Shown here one piece after another: positions 42,751 to 50,306 of a stretch of DNA of 64,000 nucleotides. The stretch is from Nakamurella deserti. GTDB lineage: Bacteria > Actinomycetota > Actinomycetes > Mycobacteriales > Nakamurellaceae. The stretch is taken from positions 2,666,001 through 2,730,000 of the forward strand of contig NZ_QCXS01000002.1 in the NCBI RefSeq assembly GCF_003260015.1. The letters are read 5' to 3'. Position 1 is the stretch's first letter. Each line of letters starts with the position of its first letter. A program made the position numbers and the translations under genes. The notes beneath the pieces were generated by a model. The model worked only from the letters and a program-made list of their open reading frames with translations. It ran no database searches and was not told where the DNA came from.

Positions 42751-43172
42751 CGGACGCGGTTCTTGGCGTACAGGGTCAACAGGGTCGTGGCGACTCCGGC
42801 GTTGCTGATCAGATCGGGGTTGACCAACGGGTACAGCGTGGCCGGCGTGAATCCGTCGACCTCGTCGGCGAGTTCCTCGTCGTCGACGTGCTCGAATCCC
42901 ATGGTCCAGTCCGGGAAGAGGGCGGCGGACGTGGGGGCGTCGGCCAGCAGCCGCAGGTTGGTGTGCCGCTCGTCGGCGGCGATCCGGCCGTAGGCGGCGC
43001 TCAGCGCGTCCGGCTCGCCTTCCAGCACCTGCAGGAAGCTCTGGTTGCTGTACAGCAGCATGCCGCTCAGACCGGCCTGCGCGTTGTTGCGGCGGCACAC
43101 GTCCAGCAGCGCGACGAGCTCGTCCGGGGCGATGTCGTAGGTGGCCTGACTGCAGTAGATGATGCGTCTCAT
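42747..43172 (-). CDS. BLUF-domain blue-light photoreceptor
   Basis: A 141-residue, single-domain BLUF protein. The flavin-binding and signalling residues have exactly the spacing of AppA: Y6 (IIYCSQA), N30, Q48 (SFLQVLEG), W89 and M91 (FPDWTMGF) correspond to Tyr21, Asn45, Gln63, Trp104 and Met106. About 40 residues beyond the core form the C-terminal helices that pass on the signal. It should bind FAD and respond to blue light. The gene is the first of a two-gene unit with the PAS-PAS-GGDEF cyclase. It is divergent, across 537 bp, from the EAL-DICT gene. The ATG at 43172 directly precedes the first beta strand. Confidence 0.92.
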   Translation of the reverse strand: MRRIIYCSQATYDIAPDELVALLDVCRRNNAQAGLSGMLLYSNQSFLQVLEGEPDALSAAYGRIAADERHTNLRLLADAPTSAALFPDWTMGFEHVDDEELADEVDGFTPATLYPLVNPDLISNAGVATTLLTLYAKNRVR

Positions 43173-43709
43173 GGTGACCTCGTGGGAGCGGAAGGGCTGG
43201 GCGCTGGACGATTCTCCGGCCGGCGGTGGCGGGTGCTTCCCGTCCGAGCGGTGCTGACGACGGCCGCGTCGCGGGCGGCGCCGTCGTCATGGGACCCGGG
43301 CGCCGGCGGCTGGGCGGGCCCCTGCCACCGCTGACGACGGTGCACGCTGTTCGACACCGGTCACACGCAGCGTAGCAACAAGCTTTCTCTGTGTGACTGC
43401 TTCGCCGAAGCTCGTGCCGACGGCCGCGGGCCGTGATTACGTTCGGTGACCACCGGACCCTCGGCTGCATGAGAGCCGGAGCGCTCGGCCCTTTCGCCGC
43501 TCGCATCGCGTGAGCAAAGTTGCACCGAGCGGAGTGCACAGGGTGATTCTTCGGCCGGAGAGCCGGCGAAAGACTCCGATGCGCGGCGGTAGGTGGTGTC
43601 ATGGACGGTGGGCGGGGAGTCCCGACAGCCGACGAAACCATCGCCGGGGTGGCGCACGTGAGGGGTGCGCCGGGTACCACAGCAGGTACCCGGATCGAGG
43701 AGAAACGCG
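43173..43709. other. Divergent regulatory region between the BLUF and EAL-DICT genes
   Basis: No gene is supported in these 537 bp. The stretch 43370-43600 is less GC-rich and probably holds both promoters. Two successive hairpins occur just before the EAL-DICT gene and are listed separately. I compared the leader with cyclic-di-GMP riboswitch consensus as I remember it and did not see a match. Confidence 0.55.
43651..43693 (+). promoter_or_regulatory. Two leader hairpins before the EAL-DICT gene
   Basis: GGCGCAC (43651-43657) pairs with GTGCGCC (43665-43671), and CCGGGTACC (43670-43678) pairs perfectly with GGTACCCGG (43685-43693). The two stems share bases at 43670-43671 and so compete slightly. 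The second ends a few bases before the GAGGAG ribosome binding site, suggesting control of translation or RNA stability. Confidence 0.5.
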
Positions 43710-45047
43710 GTGGGTGTGCCGACAGTCGTTGAGCACCAGGTGGTGTCACACAGCGGGCGGATGCGGGACGTACCTGCCGGCGCCCGCTCACACGACGGCG
43801 GGGGCGTCCCGGCGACCACCGACCTGGACGATGTCCTCCGACGCGGCGCCGTCACGAGTCTCCTGCAACCGATCGTCGACCTCTCGACCGGCGCGGTGGT
43901 CGCCCACGAGGCGCTGGCCCGCGGACCGCTGGGTCCGCTGCACACACCCGACGCCCTGTTCGGCGCGGCCCAGCGGGCCGGCCGCGTCGCCGAGCTCGAC
44001 GCACTCTGCCGCGAGGTGGCGGTCCGCACGGCCATCGACCACGGCCTGGCCGCCCCCGCAGCGGTTTTCGTCAACATCGAACCGTCGACCCTGCGGGCGA
44101 ACGCCCTCGACCCTCTGGTCCACCAGGTGGCCTCGGCGCCCCGACCGTTGCAGGTGGTCCTGGAGATCACCGAGCGGGAGCTGGCGGCACGACCCGCGGA
44201 GCTGCTCGCCGCGGTGGCCCGGCTGCGGGCCGCCGGCTGGCGGATCGCACTGGACGACGTCGGAGCGGTGGACATGTCCCTGACGTTCCTGTCGCTGCTC
44301 GCCCCCGACGTCGTCAAGATCGACATGGGCACCGTCCAGCGACGGCCCGACGCAGCCACCGCCACGTTGATGAACGCACTGAACGCCTACGCCGAACGCA
44401 CCGGCGCGGTGCTGCTCGCCGAAGGAGTCGAGACCGAGGCGCACCTGCGGACGGCACTGGCGCTGGGGGCGCGGCTCGGCCAGGGCTGGCTGTTCGGCCG
44501 CCCGAACCCCCACCCCGCGGCCGATCGCCCTGCGGGTGCACTGACGTTGCCGCCGCCGGTCCGCACCGAGCTGCCGGCCTCGCCGTTCCGCTGCCTCCCT
44601 GCCGGGGTCGAGCTGCGGGTGTCGACCAAGGCACTCCTGATCGAGGTCAGCAAGCACCTCGAGCGACAGGCCGCCGACATCGGGATCTCGGCGATGGTGC
44701 TGGCGACATTCCAGCAGGACCACCACTTCACGCCCGCCACCCGGACCCGCTACCGGCAGCTGGCCGGCGCGGTCGGCTTCGTCGGTGTCTTCGCCCGGGA
44801 TCTCGCGTCCGCTCCGGTCGAGGGGGTGCGCGGCTGCGACCTCCCCGCCGGCGACCCGGTGGTCCAGGAGTGGGACATCGTCGTGCTCACACCGCATTTC
44901 GCGGCCGCTCTGCTGGCCCGGGACGTGACCGAGGGCCGGCCGACGGCCGACCGCGACCGACGGTTCGAATTCGCGCTCACCTACGACCGGGAGACGGTGA
45001 CCGCAGCCGCCCGTTCCCTCATGGGGCGGATGCCGGACAGCCACTGA
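43710..45047 (+). CDS. Cyclic-di-GMP phosphodiesterase, EAL-DICT
   Basis: A 445-residue protein. After about 35 polar residues comes an EAL domain with catalytic positions intact: E67 of EAL in HEALARGP, N122 (VFVNIEPS), E152 (LEITERE), D182/D183 (LDDVGA), K203 (VKIDM), E238 (LLAEGVE) and Q258 (LGQGWLFG). The loop after DDVGA differs from the usual DDFGTGYSS, so activity may be reduced. Residues about 300-430 form a DICT domain (LRVSTKALLIEVSKHLERQA, WDIVVLTPHFAAALLARDV), a sensor linked to light and c-di-GMP signalling in Actinobacteria and cyanobacteria. The GTG at 43710 is preceded by GAGGAGAAACGCG. A hairpin terminator follows. Confidence 0.88.
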   Translation: MGVPTVVEHQVVSHSGRMRDVPAGARSHDGGGVPATTDLDDVLRRGAVTSLLQPIVDLSTGAVVAHEALARGPLGPLHTPDALFGAAQRAGRVAELDALCREVAVRTAIDHGLAAPAAVFVNIEPSTLRANALDPLVHQVASAPRPLQVVLEITERELAARPAELLAAVARLRAAGWRIALDDVGAVDMSLTFLSLLAPDVVKIDMGTVQRRPDAATATLMNALNAYAERTGAVLLAEGVETEAHLRTALALGARLGQGWLFGRPNPHPAADRPAGALTLPPPVRTELPASPFRCLPAGVELRVSTKALLIEVSKHLERQAADIGISAMVLATFQQDHHFTPATRTRYRQLAGAVGFVGVFARDLASAPVEGVRGCDLPAGDPVVQEWDIVVLTPHFAAALLARDVTEGRPTADRDRRFEFALTYDRETVTAAARSLMGRMPDSH

Positions 45048-45592
45048 CATCCGCCCGCGCTGTCGCGTACAGCGCGCCGGGCGTCGACAGCGCCGCACCT
45101 GCGGTCCGGGTCGGACGCGGGGACGGACGCCGGACCGAGTCGGCGTGAGCGGCCGCGAGGAGGCGCGCCCCGCCGCCGGGCGGTTGCCGGGCGGCTCTCC
45201 GGGCACCACGACGTCCGGGTGCACCGGGGCCGGCCGGCGACGCGATGGCCGGGCGGTTCCGGTCGACCGCGCAGGATCCTGCCCGACTGTTTCCGAACGA
45301 CCGCATCGCCCGATCGGCGTCACGGGCCGGAACCATTCGATGAGACGTACGACGGGGGCGGCACGCCGCCGTGTCGTGACCGTCCGTAGATCGGCACCCG
45401 AAGCGCCCGGCGACCGTCCGGTGGAACTTCCGCGGAGTCGGGCCCGAGTCGAGATCCACGTCGTACCGTGGGGCCTGGGCCGACGGATGGTGACCGACGT
45501 CGGCTCCCCCACGTTCTGTCCTGCTCGCCACCTCCGCCCGATCGACGACGCCCGTCGCGTCCGGGGCGGACCCGATCTCGAAAGACCATTCC
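45048..45592. other. Gene-free region upstream of the DUF1059-EAL unit
   Basis: No gene is convincing in these 545 bp. The first 30 bp hold the terminator of the EAL-DICT gene; the rest is GC-rich with only Arg/Pro-rich frames. The promoter of the DUF1059-EAL unit should be near its right end. Confidence 0.55.
45056..45076 (+). terminator. Stem-loop terminator after EAL-DICT
   Basis: CGCGCTGT-CGCGT-ACAGCGCG is a perfect 8-bp stem with a 5-nt loop, starting 8 bp after the stop codon. Confidence 0.65.
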
Positions 45593-45766
45593 ATGAAGAG
45601 TTTCTCGTGTGGTGACGTCGTCCCCGGTTGTGACGTCCGTTTTCTCTGTTCGTCCGAGGACGAGGTCCTGCACCAGGTGGCCGTCCACGCCCGTCAGGAC
45701 CACGGTCTGACCAGCCTCTCCGACGACCTGGTCACAGCGGTGCGATCCGCCGTCGTGACCGTGTGA
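45593..45766 (+). CDS. DUF1059 small protein
   Basis: A 57-residue protein, too short for usual length cut-offs. It reads MKSFSCGDVVPGCDVRFLCS with the FSCGDVVPGC start that defines DUF1059, then a short helix-turn-helix-like region (HQVAVHARQDHGLTSLSDD and a Val-rich end). The two cysteines are at 6 and 13, with a third at 19. The function of the family is unknown; its members are often found near stress or signalling genes. The stop codon is separated by a single base from the ATG of the EAL gene, so the two must be co-transcribed and are probably translationally coupled. Confidence 0.8.
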   Translation: MKSFSCGDVVPGCDVRFLCSSEDEVLHQVAVHARQDHGLTSLSDDLVTAVRSAVVTV

Positions 45767-45767
45767 C

Positions 45768-46934
45768 ATGAGCGGTCCCCCGGCACCGCAGCACGGACCG
45801 GCTCCGGACTGGCCGGCACTTCTCGAGAGAGCCTGCCGGGGCGAGGGTCTGCGTTCGGTCTACCAGCCGATCGTCGACGTCGCGCGGGGCGTCGTGGCCG
45901 GATACGAGGCGCTGATCCGCTTCGAGGACGGGCCGGCCGATCCCGAGATGTGGTTCGCCGCAGCCGCCCGGCACGGTGTCGTCGACGCCCTCGACGCCGC
46001 CGCCGTCCGCAGCGCTCTGACCGGACGGTCGACGCTGCCCGGCAACTGCTTCCTGTCGGTCAACGTCTCCCCGATGTCGCTGGTGACACCGGCCGTCCGA
46101 GCGGTGTGGGCCGGGCAGGGCCACCTCGGCGGGCTGGTCGTCGAGCTGACCGAACAGACACCGATCGATTCCTACGACGTCCTCGACGGCGATCTGCGGC
46201 GTCTCCGCGGCGCCGGCGCGATGATCGCCATCGACGACGCCGGTTCCGGGTACGCCGGGCTGCGGCACCTGCTCACCATCCGACCCGAGATCGTGAAACT
46301 CGATCGTTCGCTCATCGTCGACATCGATCTCGACGAGGGCAAGCGCGCACTCGTGGAGATGATGGGTACGTTCTCCGGTCGTCTCGACGCGTGGCTGCTC
46401 GCCGAGGGTATCGAACGCGCGGCGGAGCTCGAGGTGCTGACCCGCCTGGGCGTGCCGTTGGCCCAGGGCTACCTGCTGGCCCGCCCCGGACCGGCCTGGC
46501 CGGCGTTGGATCCCTCGGTCGCTCTCCAACTGCTCACCGCGGTCGCGGAGCACCACGCCGGCGACACGTTGCGCGGCCTGCTGCAACCGGCTCCGACGGT
46601 ACGCACGGTCGACGAAGCCCGGTCGCGGTTCACCGATCGCACCGTGGACGTGGTCGTGTTGCTCGACGAACACGGTCGCCCCACCGCCACGATGACCGCC
46701 GAGACCGCCCTGGTCGGCCAGGCGCACCCGGGTATCCGGTTCAACGTCGACACACCGCTGGCCGAAGCGGCTCTCCGAGCCATCGGCCGGGATCGACCAT
46801 CGCGCTTCGCGCCTCTGCTGTGCACCGACGCCGGCGGCCGTTACGTCGGCATCGTGCCCGTCGAACGCATCCTGCAGGCCGCCGTCGGCGGCGTCGACGA
46901 CGCGGCCCGATCCACCCGGGCGAAGTCCCGGTAG
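45768..46934 (+). CDS. Cyclic-di-GMP phosphodiesterase, EAL with CBS-like C-terminus
   Basis: A 388-residue protein. Residues 20-250 form an EAL domain with all catalytic motifs: E47 of YEALIRF, FLSVNVSP, VVELTEQ, IAIDDAGSGYAGL, VKLDRSLI, LLAEGIE and AQGYLLARP. This copy has the full DDxGxGYxxL loop and looks active. Residues about 285-375 resemble a degenerate pair of CBS motifs (TVDEARSRFTDRTVDVVVLLDEHGRPTATMT and FAPLLCTDAGGRYVGIVPVERIL), which could bind a nucleotide. It directly follows the DUF1059 gene. Together with the EAL-DICT and cyclase genes it makes three c-di-GMP enzymes within 5.5 kb. Confidence 0.88.
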   Translation: MSGPPAPQHGPAPDWPALLERACRGEGLRSVYQPIVDVARGVVAGYEALIRFEDGPADPEMWFAAAARHGVVDALDAAAVRSALTGRSTLPGNCFLSVNVSPMSLVTPAVRAVWAGQGHLGGLVVELTEQTPIDSYDVLDGDLRRLRGAGAMIAIDDAGSGYAGLRHLLTIRPEIVKLDRSLIVDIDLDEGKRALVEMMGTFSGRLDAWLLAEGIERAAELEVLTRLGVPLAQGYLLARPGPAWPALDPSVALQLLTAVAEHHAGDTLRGLLQPAPTVRTVDEARSRFTDRTVDVVVLLDEHGRPTATMTAETALVGQAHPGIRFNVDTPLAEAALRAIGRDRPSRFAPLLCTDAGGRYVGIVPVERILQAAVGGVDDAARSTRAKSR

Positions 46935-47020
46935 CAGCAGGGGACGACGGGCACTTCGGGTCACCGTGCGTGAGCCGGACGTCGACGGGGCATTATCGAC
47001 CCGCCTGGCGGCACCGTTAA

Positions 47021-47033
47021 CTAGCAGTGCTAG
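47021..47033. promoter_or_regulatory. TetR operator candidate at the start of the downstream gene
   Basis: CTAGCA-G-TGCTAG is a perfect palindrome; with its AT-rich flanks it reads TTAACTAGCAGTGCTAGATT. It ends 3 bp before the tetR ATG, so it would block a promoter making a nearly leaderless mRNA. Confidence 0.6.
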
Positions 47034-47036
47034 ATT

Positions 47037-47627
47037 ATGGCCATGTCGCCACGCCCCAGCCCGGACCTCGACCGCCGACGCTACGAGGTCGTCCAGATGG
47101 CCCGGGATCTCGCCGAGACCGAGGGCTGGGCTGCAGTGACCATCCGCCGCCTCGCATCCGAACTCGACGTCAGCCAACCGGTGTTGTACTCCGCCTTCGA
47201 CAGCCGCGATGCGGTCGTGGATGCCGTGGCGGTCAGCGGTTTCACCGGGATCGCCGACGCTCTGCACGCCGTCGACGCCACCCCACGGGCACGGATGCGC
47301 ACATACCTCGAGTTCGCCGCCGCACACCCCCAGGTGTACGAGGCGATGTTCTCGATGCCGTCGGGCCTCGCCTTCGCATCCGCCGACACCCCGGAAGCCC
47401 TCGCCCGGGCATTCCGCGGCATCGCCGACGCATTCCCCGGAGCCGGAGGCGCCGAGGTGGAGATCGCCTGGTCGGTGCTCCACGGACTGGCTACTCTCCA
47501 GGCCGGCGGGCGGTTGACTCCGGGCCAGGAACAGGCCCGGTTCGAGCTCGCCCACCGCATGCTGACCCATCACCTCAGCGCACCGACAGCCTCGCCGACC
47601 GAACGAGACCCGCAACGACGGCGCTGA
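47037..47627 (+). CDS. TetR-family transcriptional regulator (WHG-domain type)
   Basis: A 196-residue TetR protein. The DNA-binding part is RRRYEVVQMARDLAETEGWAAVTIRRLASELDVSQPVLYSAFDSRDAVVDAVA, with SQPVLYSAF as recognition helix end. The C-terminal domain with GFTGIADALHA, MRTYLEFAAAHPQVYEAMFSMPSG belongs to the TetR_C_33/WHG group common in Actinobacteria. The start could be ATG 47037 or 47043. No Shine-Dalgarno sequence precedes it, which fits a leaderless transcript. The gene immediately downstream (47706) is a likely target. Confidence 0.87.
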   Translation: MAMSPRPSPDLDRRRYEVVQMARDLAETEGWAAVTIRRLASELDVSQPVLYSAFDSRDAVVDAVAVSGFTGIADALHAVDATPRARMRTYLEFAAAHPQVYEAMFSMPSGLAFASADTPEALARAFRGIADAFPGAGGAEVEIAWSVLHGLATLQAGGRLTPGQEQARFELAHRMLTHHLSAPTASPTERDPQRRR

Positions 47628-47705
47628 TCGACCGGCCATCCACCCGATGCCGATGACCACTCCGGAACCGAGCCCCACGGGGCACCAACGACGGGAGCAC
47701 CGACC

Positions 47706-48152
47706 ATGACAACCGTTCACATCACCGACAGCACGTCCCCGCCGGAGGGCTGGCGAATCCTGGGCTTCGGAAAACACCCCGACACCGCCGCCGCCGTGCA
47801 GGCCCACCTCCGGGGGCAGGGGCTCCGCGCCCGTAACTTCGCGCTCACCGACGACGCAGAGGGCGACGCCGCGTTGGTCGGACACCTCACCGACGGCGAG
47901 TACGACGGCATTCTCATCGGCAGCTACATCAACGGCCAGAACCCCAGCGAGCCACCCACTCCCGACACCACGGCATGGTTCAACCGGATCCTGAACATAA
48001 CCCACCTGCATGCGCCGACGGCGAAGCTCATCCTCGTCCGCGATCCCGCTGACGCGCTCACCACCATCGAGAACGTTCTCGGCCCCCCCGGGCCGGCGGC
48101 ACCCCGCACATCCGGTGCGGGTGGTGCACAGCCAACCGGCCAGGAGGTCTGA
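47706..48152 (+). CDS. Hypothetical protein, Rossmann-like
   Basis: A 148-residue cytoplasmic protein with alternating strands and helices: WRILGFGKHPDTAAAVQAHLRGQGLRARNFALTDDAEGDAALVGHLTDGEYDGILIGSYINGQNPSEPP, then WFNRILNITHLHAPTAKLILVRDPADALTTIENVLG. The pattern suggests a small flavodoxin- or Rossmann-like fold, without a recognisable cofactor motif. It follows the TetR gene by 78 bp in the same direction and seems to be regulated by it. I do not recognise a function. It converges with the LysR gene. Confidence 0.65.
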   Translation: MTTVHITDSTSPPEGWRILGFGKHPDTAAAVQAHLRGQGLRARNFALTDDAEGDAALVGHLTDGEYDGILIGSYINGQNPSEPPTPDTTAWFNRILNITHLHAPTAKLILVRDPADALTTIENVLGPPGPAAPRTSGAGGAQPTGQEV

Positions 48153-48313
48153 GTTCGACGGTGGACGCGACCTCCGCTGTGTCGGTGAGGATCCCGCACC
48201 CGGGACCAGGTGTCCGGCGGTGGTTCCGCTGGGCGGGCAGCCTGATCACGACAGCGCCGGCTCCCATGGCGCGTCGCATCCGTGGCCGCCAGGCGACGAC
48301 ACTCGGTCATCGG

Positions 48314-49357
48314 TCAGACCGGCACACCGGGAAACCGGTTTTCGGCCGACGTACGACCCTCGATGCCGGCCCGGGACCGACGCTCCGCCGGCGGCATTCG
48401 TTGTCCGGTGCGGTCGGGCACCGCCGGCGTCCTGTCACATCGATGTGTGGTCAACACGTCCCGGGTGAGTGCTCGCAGCCATTGATGGGCGTGGTCGGCC
48501 GTGAAGTGGTGATGCCAGGCGAGCACCACCCGCACCGGCGGCACCTGAACCGGTAGGGCGAACTCCGCGACCCCTCCGGCGGAGGTCAGGCGGGCGGCGA
48601 CGGCGGCCGGCATCACCACGACAGCGTCCGTGTGGCGGACGATCTCCACTGCGGCCGCGGTCGAGGCGACGGCCGCCACCACGGTCCGGCTGTGGCCCGC
48701 CGCTTCTAGCTGCTCGTCGGTCCGGTCCCGTAGCCGGCCACGCCGCGACACCAGCACGTGGGGTGTGGCGATCCACTGCTGCAGGTCGACCGCCTCGCCC
48801 CGGGCACCCGCACCGGCACTGTCGAGCAGCTGGTGCCCGGTACGGGCCAACCCGACCAGCTGGTCATGACCGAGGTCGTCCCGGTCGATGTCGGGTGAGA
48901 CGGGGGCCGCGGAACCGATCTCCAGGTCGACCATCCCACGACGCAGGTCCGTGCTGTCGCCTGCCGCCTCGCCGAGGAACCGCAACCCGACCCCGGGGGC
49001 CGCAGCCGACACCCGGTGCACCAACTCCGGGGCGAGGATCACGGTCAACGCGTCGTGCGCGCGCAGCGTGAATGTACGGCGCAATGCGGCCAGGTCCAGT
49101 GGCGCCTCGGGGGTGAGCACTTCGCGGCTGCGCAGCACCAACGCCCGCACCTCCGCCCGAAGTGCCACCGCACGCGGCGTGGGACGCATGATGCGTCCGT
49201 TGCGCACCAGTATCTGGTCACCGGTGGCCCGCCGGAGCCGCCCCAGGCTTCGACTCATCGCCGGCGCCGACAGGTGCAGACGCTCCGCCGCGCCGGTGAC
49301 GCTCTCCTCCTCGAGCAGGGCGTCCAACGCGGTCAGCAAGTTCAGATCGAGTTGCAT
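48314..49357 (-). CDS. LysR-family transcriptional regulator
   Basis: A 347-residue LysR-type protein. LDLNLLTALDALLEEESVTGAAERLHLSAPAMSRSLGRLRRATGDQILVRNGRIMRPTPRA is the NodD/PcaR-style DNA-binding domain; residues 90-300 are the ligand domain. The C-terminal 45 residues are Arg/Pro-rich and extend beyond the family norm. The ATG at 49357 is used; another ATG at 49366 adds three residues. It is divergent from the IMPase-like/NADP-binding gene pair, with a symmetric TTGTA-N6-TACAA element in the shared promoter region. Confidence 0.85.
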   Translation of the reverse strand: MQLDLNLLTALDALLEEESVTGAAERLHLSAPAMSRSLGRLRRATGDQILVRNGRIMRPTPRAVALRAEVRALVLRSREVLTPEAPLDLAALRRTFTLRAHDALTVILAPELVHRVSAAAPGVGLRFLGEAAGDSTDLRRGMVDLEIGSAAPVSPDIDRDDLGHDQLVGLARTGHQLLDSAGAGARGEAVDLQQWIATPHVLVSRRGRLRDRTDEQLEAAGHSRTVVAAVASTAAAVEIVRHTDAVVVMPAAVAARLTSAGGVAEFALPVQVPPVRVVLAWHHHFTADHAHQWLRALTRDVLTTHRCDRTPAVPDRTGQRMPPAERRSRAGIEGRTSAENRFPGVPV

Positions 49358-49382
49358 GAAACGCAATCTACTAGTGCACGGA

Positions 49383-49398
49383 TTGTATTTGCCTACAA
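49383..49398. promoter_or_regulatory. LysR-type box
   Basis: TTGTA-TTTGCC-TACAA is a perfect 5-bp inverted repeat in an AT-rich stretch between the divergent LysR and IMPase-like genes, agreeing with the T-N11-A form of LysR binding sites. Confidence 0.5.
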
Positions 49399-49466
49399 CC
49401 CAACCGATTCATACCGTGATGACCGGCAGGTGACCGCAGAACCGACGACCGCAGGGACGAGAGATC

Positions 49467-50282
49467 ATGACAGGAAACGAGTTTCAGTCACAGACCGAAC
49501 AGGACCTCGCACTTCTGGACGGGATGACCGCGGCGGTCACCGCGGCGGGCCGGGTCCTGCTCGACCGGTTCTCCGCCAGCAACCGGGTCGGCGACATCAC
49601 CGCGCTGCTCGCAGCGATCGACGCCAACGACATCGCCTCCACGGCGGTGCTGCGACCGGCCCTGGAACGGCTGCGCCCCGGCGCCCGGTGGGACGACGAC
49701 GAAGAGGGCCGCGGTGGTCTGGGGCCCGGTGAGTGGTGGGTGGCCGACGCCGCCGAGGGCAACGTCAACCACATCCACGGCTCCGTCGACTGGGGAGTCA
49801 CCGCGACCCTGGTCCGCGACGACGTGCCGGTCCTGACCGCGGTGTTCCTGCCCGCCCTCAACCGCACCTACACCGCGGTCCGGGGCGGCGGCGCCTTCCT
49901 GGACGGCGCCCCGATCACGGTGTCGGCGAAATCCGACCTCAAGGCTGCACTGGTGGGCACCGGCCAAGCCACACCCGGTGAAGACCCGACGATCCGGCAC
50001 GCGATGAGCACCTCGATCGACCGGATGCTCGACGCGGCGCTGCTCGTCTCCGCCACCGTCCCAGCGACGCTGCAGCTCGTGCAGGTCGCCGCCGGCCACA
50101 CCGACGCGTTCTGGCAGTACGGGCAGGTCCGTTCCGGGCTGCTCGCCGGGGCGCTGCTCGTGCAGGAAGCCCACGGCACGGTCATCGACACCTCCGGCGC
50201 CCCATGGACCCTCACCAGCGCCGACTTCATCGCCACCACACCAGGCCTCGCCGCCCCCCTCTCCGCCGCCCTCACCTCCTGA
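49467..50282 (+). CDS. Inositol monophosphatase-like protein with altered metal site
   Basis: A 271-residue protein clearly of the inositol monophosphatase superfamily in layout: an N-terminal helix pair, the DDEE region, EWWVADAAEGNVNHIHGSVDWGVTATLV, then VFLPALNRTYTAVRGGGAFLDGAPI and the C-terminal GLLAGALLVQEAHGTVID. The defining metal motif WxxDPxDGTxNF reads WVADAAEGNVNH: the second Asp is Glu, and Thr is Asn. The second motif WDxAAG is also changed (the Asp is lost). It may not be a classical Mg-dependent phosphatase. It starts at ATG 49467 and is followed 25 bp later by an NADP-binding protein gene, suggesting a shared pathway. Confidence 0.75.
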   Translation: MTGNEFQSQTEQDLALLDGMTAAVTAAGRVLLDRFSASNRVGDITALLAAIDANDIASTAVLRPALERLRPGARWDDDEEGRGGLGPGEWWVADAAEGNVNHIHGSVDWGVTATLVRDDVPVLTAVFLPALNRTYTAVRGGGAFLDGAPITVSAKSDLKAALVGTGQATPGEDPTIRHAMSTSIDRMLDAALLVSATVPATLQLVQVAAGHTDAFWQYGQVRSGLLAGALLVQEAHGTVIDTSGAPWTLTSADFIATTPGLAAPLSAALTS

Positions 50283-50306
50283 ACCACCACAGGAAGAAGA
50301 ATCCCG

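Noticed and set aside
43500-43709. Cyclic-di-GMP riboswitch before the EAL-DICT gene
   Set aside because: The leader has hairpins and a GCACAGGGTGA string, but the remaining conserved elements of the GEMM classes were not found by eye.
41437-43791. Single 784-residue protein covering the cyclase and BLUF genes
   Set aside because: The upstream part of that frame overlaps the BLUF gene in another frame; the GTGA overlap at 42747-42750 gives a natural start for the cyclase.
45732-48011. A 759-codon minus-strand open frame
   Set aside because: It lies antisense to the EAL and TetR genes, which have clear family motifs, and its own translation is Gly/Arg/His-rich without domain character.
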